Source: Pirellulimonas nuda
GTDB lineage: Bacteria; Planctomycetota; Planctomycetia; Pirellulales; Lacipirellulaceae
Length of the DNA: 64,000 nucleotides
Reading direction: 5' to 3'
NCBI RefSeq assembly: GCF_007750855.1
Contig: NZ_CP036291.1
Location: forward strand, 930,001-994,000
How positions within the stretch are numbered: the first letter of the stretch is position 1; every line of letters starts with the position of its first letter. Of the stretch, positions 25,007 to 34,930 are shown one piece after another. The translations under genes and the position numbers were made by a program. The notes under the pieces are model-generated. The model was not told where the DNA came from and made no database searches. It was given only the letters and a program-made list of their open reading frames with translations.

Positions 25007-25825
25007 TCAGTCCGGCGTTGAGACCATCAGCTCTTCGTTGACCGCCTCGATCTGCTCGGCGGTGATGCGGGCCCGGCCCTCGGCGTAGCCCACCAGCAGG
25101 GCCATGTCGCACAGGCGGTCGATCTTGCGAGGCGCCCCGCCGGAGCAGGCGTGGATGCTGCGCACCGCGTCGCGGGTGAAGATCTCTTCCGCGCCGCCGC
25201 AGGCTGCCAGGCGGTGGCCGATGTACTCGTCTGTCTCGTCCTCTACCAGCGATCGGACCAGCGCCTTCACGGCGAGCCGCTGGTCGAGCCCCGGCGTGCG
25301 CAGCAGCGTGCTGATCAGCGGCATCTGGCCGACCAGCAGCAGCGACAGCGGCCGGTGCTTGGGGCCGTTCAGGTTCAGCAGCAGCCGCAGCGTTTCGAGC
25401 GTGTCGGAGTCTTCCAGCAGGTGGGCCTCGTCCACCACCACCAGCAGGCGTTTGCCGGCCGCGGCCAGCTCGTCCAGCCGGACGCGGAGCCGCGTCAGCG
25501 ACTCGTCACTGGTGAACCGCGGCGCCTCGGGGCGCGGCGCCCCCGACTCGTCGGCCAGCAGCGTCAGCAGCTCGCGCGAGTTGAGCCGCGGGAAGACGAT
25601 CCGCGTGATCAGCGTGTTGTCGTCCGATTCGTCGGCCAGGCGGTCGACCAGCAGGGTCTTGCCGACCCCGGCCGGTCCGGCCAGCGCCGCGGCCTCGCGC
25701 CCCTCATCCAGCACGTAGCGCAGCTTGAGCATGGCGCTCTGGTGCGACTGGCCGGGGTAGAAGAGCCCGGGGTCGTCGACCGGGCCGAACGGTTTGCGGT
25801 TGAGGCGCCAGTGTTCTAGGTACAT
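25007..25825 (-). CDS. ExeA-like AAA+ ATPase
   Basis: A 272-residue AAA ATPase of the ExeA/GspA N-terminal type. It starts MYLEHWRLNRKPFGPVDDPGLFYPG, the usual opening of this family. Walker A is AGPAGVGKTLL (about 47-57) and Walker B is LLVVVDEAHLL (about 123-133). Relatives act in type II secretion (ExeA) and as the ATPase of exosortase/PEP-CTERM exopolysaccharide systems, but no C-terminal peptidoglycan-binding domain is present here. It follows the P-loop protein gene by 47 bp on the same strand; the two likely work together in envelope polymer export, by inference. Confidence 0.85.
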   Translation of the reverse strand: MYLEHWRLNRKPFGPVDDPGLFYPGQSHQSAMLKLRYVLDEGREAAALAGPAGVGKTLLVDRLADESDDNTLITRIVFPRLNSRELLTLLADESGAPRPEAPRFTSDESLTRLRVRLDELAAAGKRLLVVVDEAHLLEDSDTLETLRLLLNLNGPKHRPLSLLLVGQMPLISTLLRTPGLDQRLAVKALVRSLVEDETDEYIGHRLAACGGAEEIFTRDAVRSIHACSGGAPRKIDRLCDMALLVGYAEGRARITAEQIEAVNEELMVSTPD

Positions 25826-25872
25826 CGGTCGGACCGGTGGTTTGAGCGATCGCCCGGGGCGTGGATGGATCG

Positions 25873-26670
25873 CTAGGCTTCGGGACGGACGACCACGCCG
25901 AGCGCTGCGGCGCGGGGCCAGCTAGCGGCTACCTCGGCGCCCAAGCGAGAGCCGGTCGCGTCGCTCTGGGCCACCGCCACGATCGCGCGGCACGCGGCGC
26001 CCAGCGGCGAGCGGGCCGAAACCAACCCCAGGTCGCACAACGCCATGTCGTGTTCTTCGGAGAGCGCCCCCAGCGACTCGAGCAGCGGCCCGGGGGTCGC
26101 CGGCGTCTGGCCCAGGGTCCACGACTGCACCACGGACAGCCCGTCCTGGCGGGCGTGGACGATGGCGCTGCGCAGCGAGCCGGCGGTCGCCAACGTCGGC
26201 GTACGCACCAGGCCCAGCGACCGCAGCACGGCGCCGTCGCCGCAGTCGACCACGGCAACCCGGGCGCCGTCCCGCGCCGCGGTCCGCGCCAGGGCGAGCA
26301 GCAGCGTGGTGGCCCCCGCGCCGCGACCGGCGCTGGCCAACCCGATGAGCCCCTCGACCTGGGAGAGGTCTTCAATCATCCGCGTCAGTTGTTCGTGCTC
26401 GGCGTCGGCCAGCTCCAGCACGTCGTCCGACCACGAGAGCCGTTCGACCACCAGAGCCGCCTCGGGCGTGGCCCGACGACGGAGCGTCGCCGCTGCCGGA
26501 CGCCCAGCGGCGGGCGCGACCGCAAAGTGCGGCGGGGCGACCGCTGGGTGCTGCGCGGCCTGTTGGGGCGCGGCCTGAGGCGACGCCTGACGCTGCGGCG
26601 GCAGGGGCGCCTCGACGACCCCGGCGCCCCCTTGGTAGGCGCGGATAAACGCTTGATCGATTGAGCTCAT
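25873..26670 (-). CDS. P-loop (BY-kinase/MinD-like) protein lacking the Walker lysine
   Basis: A 265-residue protein with an Ala/Pro/Gln-rich first 70 residues and a MinD/ParA/CpsD-like nucleotide domain. The P-loop position reads SAGRGAGATTLLLALART: where active members have Gly-Lys-Thr/Ser, this one has Gly-Ala-Thr, so the phosphate-binding lysine is missing. Further strands match the fold (RVAVVDCGDGAVLRSLGL; DMALCDLGLV). It resembles the tyrosine-kinase partner of polysaccharide co-polymerases but is probably a regulatory or inactive version. The ATG overlaps the stop of the upstream membrane protein gene by 4 bp (ATGA). Confidence 0.75.
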   Translation of the reverse strand: MSSIDQAFIRAYQGGAGVVEAPLPPQRQASPQAAPQQAAQHPAVAPPHFAVAPAAGRPAAATLRRRATPEAALVVERLSWSDDVLELADAEHEQLTRMIEDLSQVEGLIGLASAGRGAGATTLLLALARTAARDGARVAVVDCGDGAVLRSLGLVRTPTLATAGSLRSAIVHARQDGLSVVQSWTLGQTPATPGPLLESLGALSEEHDMALCDLGLVSARSPLGAACRAIVAVAQSDATGSRLGAEVAASWPRAAALGVVVRPEA

Positions 26671-27473
26671 CGCTGGCCGATTGGGTTTTGGGACTGAATC
26701 TCTTGCGAGAGACGGGCCACCGGGCCGTCGGCGCCGGTCGAGGGGTACGCCGTGGTTGTGGGGTAGAACGCCGGGGCCGTGTTGGCCGCGGGTTCAACAA
26801 CCGGCGTGTGGGTCGCCACCTTCAGGCCGGACGGCCCCGCGGCGGTCGGTTCGGCCGGGGCCGAGGCCAACACAGCGGCGGGCGCCGGCTGTGCAGCCGC
26901 TACGTGCGCTTCGGTTTGCTGCGCCACCTGGATGTCGGGCGTCTTCACCACGGCGCCCGAGGTCTCTGCGTCACCCCGCGACGGCCCGCCGTACAGCAGC
27001 AGCAGGCTGATGCCCGCGGCGGCCAGCAACGCAAGCAGCACGATGACTTGAGAGTAGGGGGCGATGGCCGCCTCCAACCGTAGCAGCGTCTGCTGCCAGC
27101 CCGCGTCGTCGGAGTAGGGCTGGGCCGCGGGCTGCTGGGCGAAAACGATGGTCTCGGGGGCCGCCTCGGCCACGCTTGGGGCAGCAACCGCGGGCGCCGC
27201 GACGGGCGTCAGCACCGGCGTGGCGGGCTTGGCGGCCGGCGCAAAGTGGGGCGCTGTGATCGGCTCCGCCGCCGGCGGATGGGTCAGTGTCGGCGCCACG
27301 CTGGGAGTCGGCGCGGGGGCTGGGCGCGGCGCTTCGGCAGGCGCGGCGACCCTGCCGCGGCTACGCGGGATGGTGGCCAGCACCGCCAGCGGCGGGGCGG
27401 GCAGCTCGCCCGGCCACGCGTCGCCCTGGGCGCTGAAGGAAAGCGTGTCGAATCTGGAATAGGTTGCCGACAT
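26667..27473 (-). CDS. Single-pass membrane protein with Pro/Ala-rich segments
   Basis: A 268-residue protein with one central hydrophobic segment (about 137-162, VIVLLALLAAAGISLLLLYGG) between long Pro/Ala/Thr-rich parts. There is no signal peptide, so the N-terminal half is presumably cytoplasmic and the C-terminal half external. No family recognised. It is the first gene of the three-gene operon with the Walker-less P-loop protein (4-bp overlap) and the ExeA-like ATPase, suggesting a membrane anchor for the two cytoplasmic proteins. It is divergent from phoR across 175 bp. Confidence 0.6.
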   Translation of the reverse strand: MSATYSRFDTLSFSAQGDAWPGELPAPPLAVLATIPRSRGRVAAPAEAPRPAPAPTPSVAPTLTHPPAAEPITAPHFAPAAKPATPVLTPVAAPAVAAPSVAEAAPETIVFAQQPAAQPYSDDAGWQQTLLRLEAAIAPYSQVIVLLALLAAAGISLLLLYGGPSRGDAETSGAVVKTPDIQVAQQTEAHVAAAQPAPAAVLASAPAEPTAAGPSGLKVATHTPVVEPAANTAPAFYPTTTAYPSTGADGPVARLSQEIQSQNPIGQR

Positions 27474-27648
27474 CCCTTCGCCTCGCTACGGAGCTATCGA
27501 TGCGCGCACGTCCTGGCGCGCCCGCTCTGATGGTTCTATCGGTACGGTTTGGCGCGGTCTTGAGGCTCGTAGCGTTCGGGCCGGCAGTCTGGCCCCTGCG
27601 GCGCCCTGGGCGGCTCGACATTGCAAGCGCTGCTGGCATGATGGTGGC

Positions 27649-29034
27649 ATGCTCCGCAGCCTGCTGTTTTGGAAGTTGTTCCTCTGGGCGTTTGGCCTGG
27701 TCGCCCTGGCGGCGATCGCCATGTCGCCCGGCGCCCGCGCGCGCTGGGGCCTGCCGGCCGACCCGGACGGCTACGCCAGCTCCGCCCTGCTGGTGGGGGG
27801 GGGCGCCCTGGGGCTGGCCGCACTGGCCATCTCTCACGTGGTGCGTCCGGTGCTGGCGCTAGGGCGGGCCGCACGCAGCATCGGTCAGGGGGACTACCAG
27901 CAACGCGCCTACGTCTCCAACAACGACGAGCTGGGGCAGATGGCCGAGTCCCTCAACCAGCTCAGCCACGAGCTGGGGGCCCAGCTCTCCGAGCTCCGCG
28001 AGGGGAACCAGCAGCAGGCGACCGTGCTGGGGGGGATGATCGAGGGGGTGATCGCCATCGACAACCGCGAGCGGATCTTGTTCGCCAACGCGGCCGCGGG
28101 GAGACTGTTCGGCTTCCTCCCCCCGCGGGTCGAGGGGCGGCCGCTGCTGGAGGTGGTCCGGCACCACGCGTTGCACGAGGCCGTGGCAGCGACGCTCACG
28201 TCGCAGTTGCCGCAGCGGGTAGAGATCGACTGGGAGGGGGACGAGGCCTTCGCCCTGAGCGTCCAGGTGACGCCGCTGCCGGGCGAACCCTGCCCGGGGG
28301 TCGTCACCGTGCTGCACGACGTGACCGAGCTGCGCCGCTTGGAGACCATCCGCCAAGACTTCCTCGCCAACGTGTCGCACGAGCTGAAGACCCCGCTCAG
28401 CTCGATCAAGGCCTACACCGAAACCCTGCTCAACGGCGCCATCGACGACACCGAGAACCGGGGCCGGTTCCTGCAGCGGATCGAGGAGCAGGCCGACCGG
28501 CTCAACAACCTGATCCAGGACATGCTGAGCCTGGCGAGGATCGAGTCGGCCCAGCAGGCGTTGCACTTCACCGCCGTGGGCGTCGCACAGATCGTGGCCG
28601 CCTGCCTGGAGGACTACACGCCCCAGGCCCAGAGCAAGCAGATCGACCTAGCGATCGTGCCGGGGGACGCGTCCCTGGCGGTGAAGGCGGACCCGGAGGG
28701 GCTGCGGGTGATCCTCAACAACCTGATCGACAACGCCATCAAGTACACCCCGGAGGGGGGCCGGGTGCGGGTCTCTTGGCGTGGCGAGGGGGAAGCGGGC
28801 GAGATGGTGGCGATCGAGGTGGAGGACACCGGCATCGGCATCCCCAAGAGCAAGCTCCCGCGGGTTTTTGAGCGATTTTACCGGGTCGACCGGGCCCGCT
28901 CGCGCGAGATGGGGGGGACCGGGCTGGGGCTCTCGATCGTCAAGCACCTGACACAATCTTTTGGCGGCCGGGTGTCGGTGCGGTCGGAATCCCAGACCGG
29001 ATCGACTTTTTCGGTCCACCTGCAACGCGCCTAA
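27649..29034 (+). CDS. phoR: Phosphate-responsive sensor histidine kinase (PhoR-like)
   Basis: A 461-residue inner-membrane histidine kinase. It has TM1 about 5-25, a short external loop, TM2 about 47-66, a HAMP-like linker (about 62-115), a PAS domain (about 122-228), the dimerisation domain with VSHELKTPLSSIKAY (phospho-acceptor His244), the N box NNLIDNAIKYTPEGG, the G1 box VEDTGIGIP, and GGTGLGLSIVK. The order and the short loop are those of PhoR, which phosphorylates PhoB when phosphate is scarce and is controlled through PstSCAB-PhoU. It stands first in the phosphate cluster; the partner regulator is the last gene. Confidence 0.92.
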   Translation: MLRSLLFWKLFLWAFGLVALAAIAMSPGARARWGLPADPDGYASSALLVGGGALGLAALAISHVVRPVLALGRAARSIGQGDYQQRAYVSNNDELGQMAESLNQLSHELGAQLSELREGNQQQATVLGGMIEGVIAIDNRERILFANAAAGRLFGFLPPRVEGRPLLEVVRHHALHEAVAATLTSQLPQRVEIDWEGDEAFALSVQVTPLPGEPCPGVVTVLHDVTELRRLETIRQDFLANVSHELKTPLSSIKAYTETLLNGAIDDTENRGRFLQRIEEQADRLNNLIQDMLSLARIESAQQALHFTAVGVAQIVAACLEDYTPQAQSKQIDLAIVPGDASLAVKADPEGLRVILNNLIDNAIKYTPEGGRVRVSWRGEGEAGEMVAIEVEDTGIGIPKSKLPRVFERFYRVDRARSREMGGTGLGLSIVKHLTQSFGGRVSVRSESQTGSTFSVHLQRA

Positions 29035-29063
29035 CCGGGGCGCCGGGTTGCATTGGGCCGCAG

Positions 29064-29102
29064 GATCACCGATTCTTCACGCGCTCTTCACAATTGCCGT
29101 TT
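29064..29102 (+). promoter_or_regulatory. Tandem PHO-box-like repeats before pstS
   Basis: Three direct repeats with an exact 11-bp period: GATCAC (29064), CTTCAC (29075), CTTCAC (29086), followed by CCGTTT (29097). PhoB-type regulators bind 7-bp direct repeats spaced 4 bp (11-bp period, CTGTCAT-like), so this is a strong candidate PhoB operator. It lies between the phoR stop (29034) and pstS (29258) and suggests a phosphate-controlled pst promoter internal to the cluster. A TAG-rich -10 candidate follows at about 29101-29112. Confidence 0.6.
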
Positions 29103-29257
29103 AGCTTGTAGAGGACTTGGCCAGGGAGAACCCTCGGCAAGCCGGGCCTTCTTCGGTCCGGCCGCCGCAGCGCGAAGCATACCCGGAAACCTCCTCGCCG
29201 GCGGCGAGGACGCCCCGGCCCACACGTCTCGAATGCTCGAATCCAAGGCGAACTCCC

Positions 29258-30193
29258 GTGCACCGATCCCCACGACTCCCTCTGCTAGGCGGCACCCTCG
29301 TGCTGTTGAGCCTCGGCTGCCAGCCGGCCGTGAAGAACGAGGTGGCCATCGATGGCTCTAGCACCGTGTACCTGATCAGCGAAGCGGTCTGCGAAGAGTT
29401 CGCCGGCGCCAACCCAGACGTCGAGGTGAGCGTCGGGAGCCACGGCACCGGCGGCGGTATGAAGAAGTTCTCGGCCGGCGAGCTCGACATCTGCGACGCC
29501 TCGCGAGAGATGAAGCCCTCCGAGGCCCAGCTCTGCGAGGAGGCCGGCATCGAGTCTATCCGCCTGTCGGTGGCGTACGACGGCATTGCGGTGGTGGTGA
29601 ACCCCGAGAACGATTGGTGCGACTCGCTCACCGTCGAGCAGCTCAAGGAGCTGTGGCGGCCCGAGAGCCCCATCAAGAACTGGAGCGACCTGGACAAGAG
29701 CTGGCCCGACGAGCCGATCAAGCTGTACGGCCCCGGGACCGACTCGGGCACCTTTGAGTACTTCACCGAAGTGGTTGTGGGCGAAGCGGGCGCCAGCCGC
29801 AGCGACTACTCCCCCAACGAAGACGACAACATGCTGGTCACGGGGGTCGCGGGCGACAAGTACTCCCTGGGCTACTTCGGCTTCGCCTACTACGCCGAGA
29901 ATGAGGAGCGCCTGAAGCTGCTGGGGATCGACTCGGGGTCCGGGCCGGTAAAGCCCTCGCTGGAGACGGTCCGGTCGAACGCGTACGCCCCGCTGTCGCG
30001 TCCCTTGTTCATCTACGTGAAGAAGCAGTCGCTTAGCCGGCCCGAGGTGGCCAAGTTCGTCAGCTACTACGCCGAGAACGCCGCCAGGCTTTCACAAGAG
30101 GTGGGCTACGTCCCCGCACCCGAGGCGACGCACGCCGAGAACCTGGCCGCGATCAAGGCGGCCCTCGCCGACAAGCCCCAAACGACCCCCTGA
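29258..30193 (+). CDS. pstS: Phosphate ABC transporter, substrate-binding lipoprotein
   Basis: A 311-residue phosphate-binding protein of the PstS family. It begins with a lipoprotein signal (hydrophobic stretch and lipobox LSLGC, Cys21), so it is tethered outside the inner membrane. Binding-site segments: IDGSSTVYLISEAV (about 29-42), GSHGTGGGMKKFSAGELDICDASREM (Ser, Gly and Asp phosphate ligands) and GPGTDSGTFEYFTE. The frame is open from 29117, but the GTG at 29258 directly precedes the basic residues of the signal peptide. It is downstream of the PHO-box-like repeats and first of pstSCAB. Confidence 0.92.
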   Translation: MHRSPRLPLLGGTLVLLSLGCQPAVKNEVAIDGSSTVYLISEAVCEEFAGANPDVEVSVGSHGTGGGMKKFSAGELDICDASREMKPSEAQLCEEAGIESIRLSVAYDGIAVVVNPENDWCDSLTVEQLKELWRPESPIKNWSDLDKSWPDEPIKLYGPGTDSGTFEYFTEVVVGEAGASRSDYSPNEDDNMLVTGVAGDKYSLGYFGFAYYAENEERLKLLGIDSGSGPVKPSLETVRSNAYAPLSRPLFIYVKKQSLSRPEVAKFVSYYAENAARLSQEVGYVPAPEATHAENLAAIKAALADKPQTTP

Positions 30194-30219
30194 CCCCAAC
30201 CGCTTCGCGAAGGCCCGAG

Positions 30220-31182
30220 TTGAGCAGCCAAGCCGCTACCGTCAACCGCGATCCGGGCTCGATCGCCAACCCGTCAGGGAGGCGGCTCGAGTCGTTGATT
30301 TCCTTTGCGCTTTGGGGCTGTGCGGCGGTGTCTGTGTTCACCACCATCGGCATCGTCGTGGTGCTGCTGACCGAGTCGCTGCAGTTCTTCCGCGAGGTCT
30401 CCTTGATTGAGTTCCTCACCGGGACCAAGTGGACCCCGCTGTTCAAGCCGGCCCACTTCGGCATCCTGCCCCTGCTGTGCGGCACCATGCTGGTGACGGT
30501 CGGCGCCGTGCTGGTGGCGGGGCCGATCGGCCTGGGGACGGCCATCTACCTGAGCGAGTACGCCTCGCCCGGGGTGCGCAACTCCATCAAGCCGGTGCTG
30601 GAAGTCCTGGCGGGCATCCCCTCGGTCGTGTACGGCGTGGTCGCGGTGACCACGGTCACGCCGGCGCTGCGGTCGGGCGTGCAGGCGATCAACGCCGCGT
30701 TTGGGACCGAGGTCAAGGTCGACGTGTTCAACGCCGCCTCGGCGAGCATCGTGGTGGGGTTCATGATCTTGCCGCTGATTGTCTCGCTCAGCGAAGACGT
30801 GCTGCGCTCGGTGCCGCGCGCCCTGCGTGAGGCCGCCTACGCGCTGGGCGCCACCAAGTTTGACGTCACGGCCCGCGTGGTGACCCCCGCGGCGCTGTCG
30901 GGCATCGTGGCGGCGTTCTTGCTGGCCATCTCGCGGGCCATCGGCGAGACCATGGCGGTCACGCTGGCCGCGGGCGCCAGCCCCACGCTCACGCTGAACC
31001 CGCTGGTGAGCGTGCAGACGATGACCGCCTACATCGTGAACATCACCTCGGGCGACACGCCCACCGGCACGCTGGAGTACCGCACGGTGTTTGCGGTGGG
31101 TCTGACGCTGTTCCTGATTACGATGTTGATCAACGTGGCTGCGCAGGGGGTGCTCAGCCGGATGCGAGAGAAGTACGACTGA
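30220..31182 (+). CDS. pstC: Phosphate ABC transporter permease PstC
   Basis: A 320-residue permease of the phosphate ABC transporter. About six membrane helices are visible, the first at about 27-50. The cytoplasmic EAA loop is LREAAYALGATKFDVTARVVTP (about 202-223), the contact site for PstB. It forms the channel with PstA. Translation appears to start at TTG (30220) with AAGG about 8 bp before; no ATG is available before the first helix. Lies 26 bp after pstS. Confidence 0.93.
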   Translation: MSSQAATVNRDPGSIANPSGRRLESLISFALWGCAAVSVFTTIGIVVVLLTESLQFFREVSLIEFLTGTKWTPLFKPAHFGILPLLCGTMLVTVGAVLVAGPIGLGTAIYLSEYASPGVRNSIKPVLEVLAGIPSVVYGVVAVTTVTPALRSGVQAINAAFGTEVKVDVFNAASASIVVGFMILPLIVSLSEDVLRSVPRALREAAYALGATKFDVTARVVTPAALSGIVAAFLLAISRAIGETMAVTLAAGASPTLTLNPLVSVQTMTAYIVNITSGDTPTGTLEYRTVFAVGLTLFLITMLINVAAQGVLSRMREKYD

Positions 31183-31223
31183 GCCGATCGTAGTTTTCCT
31201 TTTAGAACCACCGACCGCTGCTT

Positions 31224-32165
31224 ATGCCCAGCCCCGAAACCATCAACGACGACTCGTGGCGGATCGACTCCCGCACGCGCCGCCGGTACTTCTGGTCGAA
31301 CGTGTTTTCTGCGCTCTGCCTGTTGTCGATGGTCACCGCGGTGCTGGTGCTGGTGGGGCTGCTTGCCGCGGTGGTTTACAACGGGGCGCCCGCGCTCCGC
31401 TGGGGGCTGTTGACCGACCTCCCGTCGCGCAAGCCCGAGGCGGCCGGCATCTACCCGGCGCTGTTGGGGAGCCTGTGGCTGATCGCCCTGACCGCCTTGT
31501 TTTCCGTGCCGTTGGGGGTGGGCGCCGCGATCTACCTTGAGGAGTACGCCGCGGCGACCCGGTGGCGCAAGCTGGTGCAGGTCAACATCGCCAACCTGGC
31601 GGGGGTGCCGTCGATCGTGTACGGCCTGCTCGGCCTGGCGTTGTTCGTACGCTACATCGCCAAGTTCGACTTGGGGGGCCGCGTCTGGATGGTGGGGCTG
31701 AACCTCGACCGGGTGATCCTGGCCGGCGCGCTCACGCTGACGCTGGTGGTGCTGCCGATCGTGATCCTGGCCACCCAAGAGGCGCTTCGGGCGGTGCCGA
31801 ACTCCATCCGCCAGGGCTCGTACGCCCTGGGGGCGACCCGTTGGCAAACCGTGTGGCGGCAGGTGCTGCCGGCCGCGACGCCGGGTATCATGACCGGGGT
31901 GATCCTGGCGGTCGCCCGGGCGTTGGGCGAGGCCGCCCCGCTGGTGGCCGTGGGAGCGGTCGGGTTTATCAACCAGGCGCCCTCGGGCCCCATGAGCAAG
32001 TTTACGGCGATGCCGCTGCAGATCTTCAACTGGGCGGCCCGGCCGCAGGAAGAGTTCCACGCGGTGGCCTCGGCCGCCATCCTGGTGCTGGTGGGCGTGC
32101 TGATCATCATGAACGCCGGCGCCGTGTGGGTGCGGTACCACTACGGAAAACGGATACGGTGGTAG
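31224..32165 (+). CDS. pstA: Phosphate ABC transporter permease PstA
   Basis: A 313-residue permease, partner of PstC. Six helices are visible, the first at about 30-57. The EAA loop [20 protein letters not shown] (about 194-213) is the PstB contact. Family sequence [18 protein letters not shown] follows the second helix. ATG at 31224, 41 bp after pstC on the same strand. Confidence 0.93.
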   Translation: MPSPETINDDSWRIDSRTRRRYFWSNVFSALCLLSMVTAVLVLVGLLAAVVYNGAPALRWGLLTDLPSRKPEAAGIYPALLGSLWLIALTALFSVPLGVGAAIYLEEYAAATRWRKLVQVNIANLAGVPSIVYGLLGLALFVRYIAKFDLGGRVWMVGLNLDRVILAGALTLTLVVLPIVILATQEALRAVPNSIRQGSYALGATRWQTVWRQVLPAATPGIMTGVILAVARALGEAAPLVAVGAVGFINQAPSGPMSKFTAMPLQIFNWAARPQEEFHAVASAAILVLVGVLIIMNAGAVWVRYHYGKRIRW

Positions 32166-32271
32166 GGATCCGCGGCGGGCCGCCCCGCCGCGTCGGACCC
32201 AGCCCCCGCACAACGCGACAAGCAAGACCCCACGACATCGAGAATCGGCCTCCGGCGATCAATCAACCGCG

Positions 32272-33156
<885 letters not shown>

Positions 33157-33160
33157 GAAA

Positions 33161-33246
33161 GTGATGAACGATGAGTGATGAGTGATCAGCGCTCCGTGCT
33201 CAGCGTCCTCTGGTTTTTATTCATCATTCATCATTAATCGTTCATC
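33161..33246. repeat. Heptad element E11 (inverted arms) between pstB and phoU
   Basis: Left arm: GTGATGA, ACGATGA, GTGATGA, GTGATCA (33161-33188). Right arm: ATTCATC, ATTCATC, ATTAATC, GTTCATC (33219-33246). About 26 bp pair with three mismatches. The element starts four bases after the pstB stop and ends eight bases before the phoU ATG, so it would form a hairpin in a pst-phoU transcript. Confidence 0.85.
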
Positions 33247-33254
33247 ACTCTGCT

Positions 33255-33923
33255 ATGCGTAACCACCTGCAACGCGACCTAGCCGTCCTCGAACAGGACA
33301 TCCTTGCGCAGTCGTCGCGCGTCGAAGAGGTGATCCGCATCGCCTGCCGGGCGCTGGCGCGGGGCGAGACGGCGCGGTCGCACCGCCTGGCGGAGCTGGA
33401 GCCGGAGATCAACGCACGCGAGGTGCGGATCGAAGAGGAGTGCCTAAAGATCCTGGCGCTCCACCAGCCGGTGGCCATCGACCTGCGGCGCGTCGCCACG
33501 GTGCTGAAGATCAACGGCGACCTGGAGCGGATCGCCGACCTGGGGGTGAACGTCGCGGAACGGACGATGGCCCTGGGGGACGACCCCGGCTTCCCGGTCC
33601 CCCCGCTGCTGGAACGGATGGGAGAGCTGGCGCTGCAGATGGTGGGGGACGCGCTGGACGCGTTCTGCGCCCTCGACGCGGACGCCGCCCGCGCGGTCTG
33701 CCGCCGCGACGACGAGGTGGACGCCTGCAACCGGGAGGTCATCCACCAGCTCTACGAAGTGATGCGCGAACGGGCCGATCTGATCGAGTCTGCGCTGCAT
33801 TTCTTCTCCGCCTCGCGCCACGTGGAGCGGATCGCCGACCACGCCACCAACATCGCCGAAGACGTGATCTACCTCGTTGAGGGAGAGATCACCCGGCACC
33901 GCCACTCCGACCTACCTAAATAG
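33255..33923 (+). CDS. phoU: Phosphate signalling protein PhoU
   Basis: A 222-residue all-helical protein with two PhoU repeats (about 12-105 and 120-210). Characteristic segments are LHQPVAIDLRRVATVLKINGDLERIADLG in the first repeat and SASRHVERIADHATNIAEDVIYLVEG in the second, with metal-binding Asp/Glu residues in each (ERIADLG, ERIADHA). PhoU connects PstB activity to PhoR and restrains the phosphate response. It lies 98 bp after pstB, across heptad element E11. Confidence 0.93.
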   Translation: MRNHLQRDLAVLEQDILAQSSRVEEVIRIACRALARGETARSHRLAELEPEINAREVRIEEECLKILALHQPVAIDLRRVATVLKINGDLERIADLGVNVAERTMALGDDPGFPVPPLLERMGELALQMVGDALDAFCALDADAARAVCRRDDEVDACNREVIHQLYEVMRERADLIESALHFFSASRHVERIADHATNIAEDVIYLVEGEITRHRHSDLPK

Positions 33924-34092
33924 CACGCCGGTCGTGTGAGGCCGCTGCGCCGCACCCGCGGGGCGGGCCCCCCGCCTGCCCGGGGCGGGGCGGGCGTCTC
34001 GAAGCGACCGACCGTTCACCCACCCCGTCGGCGGGCAGGGCCCGCCCTGCTTGCAATCAACCCTATGTCGGGCGCCGCCCGACCCACGCAGC

Positions 34093-34791
34093 ATGGCCAA
34101 GCCGCAGGTCTTGATCGTCGAAGACGACCGCTCGCTCAGCGAGGTGCTCGACTACAACCTCCGCCAGGAGGGGTACGAGACCTTCTCCGCGGCGAGCGGC
34201 CAAGACGGGCTCAACCTCGCCAAGCTGCGCGTCCCGGACATGATCGTGCTCGACCTGAACCTGCCGGTCATCGACGGCCTGGAGATCTGCCGGCGCCTGC
34301 GGGCCGACCCCGTGACCCGCGAGGTGATGGTGTTGATGCTCACCGCCAAGAGCGAAGAGACCGACCAGGTGGCCGGCTTCAGCGTCGGCGCCGACGACTA
34401 CGTCACCAAGCCCTTTAGCGTGAAGGTGCTGCTGGAGCGCGTGCGGGCGCTCATGCGGCGGCGGATCGGCTCTTCGCGCGACGCCTCGGTGCTGGTCAGC
34501 CAGGGGATCCTGGTCGACCGCGAACGCCACCGCGTGACCGCCGGCGAGGAGGCGCTCGACCTGACCCCCAGCGAGTTCGGCCTGCTCGAGGCGTTGCTCC
34601 GCCAGCCGGGGCGGGTCTTCTCGCGGTCGGAGCTGATCGACGCGGCGCTGGGGGGCGACTCGTTGGTGCTGGAGCGGACGATCGACGTCCACGTCCGCGC
34701 CCTGAGGAAGAAGCTGGGGCCCTACGCGGCGCTGGTAGAAACAGTCCGCGGCATCGGCTACCGCTTCCGCGACCCCGCGGGACGGTCGTAG
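34093..34791 (+). CDS. phoB: Phosphate response regulator (PhoB-like, OmpR family)
   Basis: A 232-residue response regulator. The receiver domain has acidic Glu10-Asp11-Asp12, phospho-acceptor Asp54 in IVLDLNLPVIDG, Thr84 and Lys106 (VTKPF). The winged-helix DNA-binding domain (about 135-228) ends in FSRSELIDAAL...ERTIDVHVRALRKKL and YRF. It binds PHO boxes such as the candidate at 29064. The frame opens at 34051, but the ATG at 34093 starts MAKPQVLIVEDD, which fits the family. The last gene of the phosphate cluster, with a 169-bp spacer after phoU. Confidence 0.92.
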   Translation: MAKPQVLIVEDDRSLSEVLDYNLRQEGYETFSAASGQDGLNLAKLRVPDMIVLDLNLPVIDGLEICRRLRADPVTREVMVLMLTAKSEETDQVAGFSVGADDYVTKPFSVKVLLERVRALMRRRIGSSRDASVLVSQGILVDRERHRVTAGEEALDLTPSEFGLLEALLRQPGRVFSRSELIDAALGGDSLVLERTIDVHVRALRKKLGPYAALVETVRGIGYRFRDPAGRS

Positions 34792-34930
34792 CGACCCGCT
34801 AGCCCGCCAGGCGCCGCCGCCCTTCGCTCGGCGCAAGCGGCTCACGCGCGTGTCCTGGGCGGGTTACGATAGGGCGTAGCGGCGCCCGGGCTTCTCCCGG
34901 GCCGGTTCTGCTGGCAGGGCAGCGGGGTTC

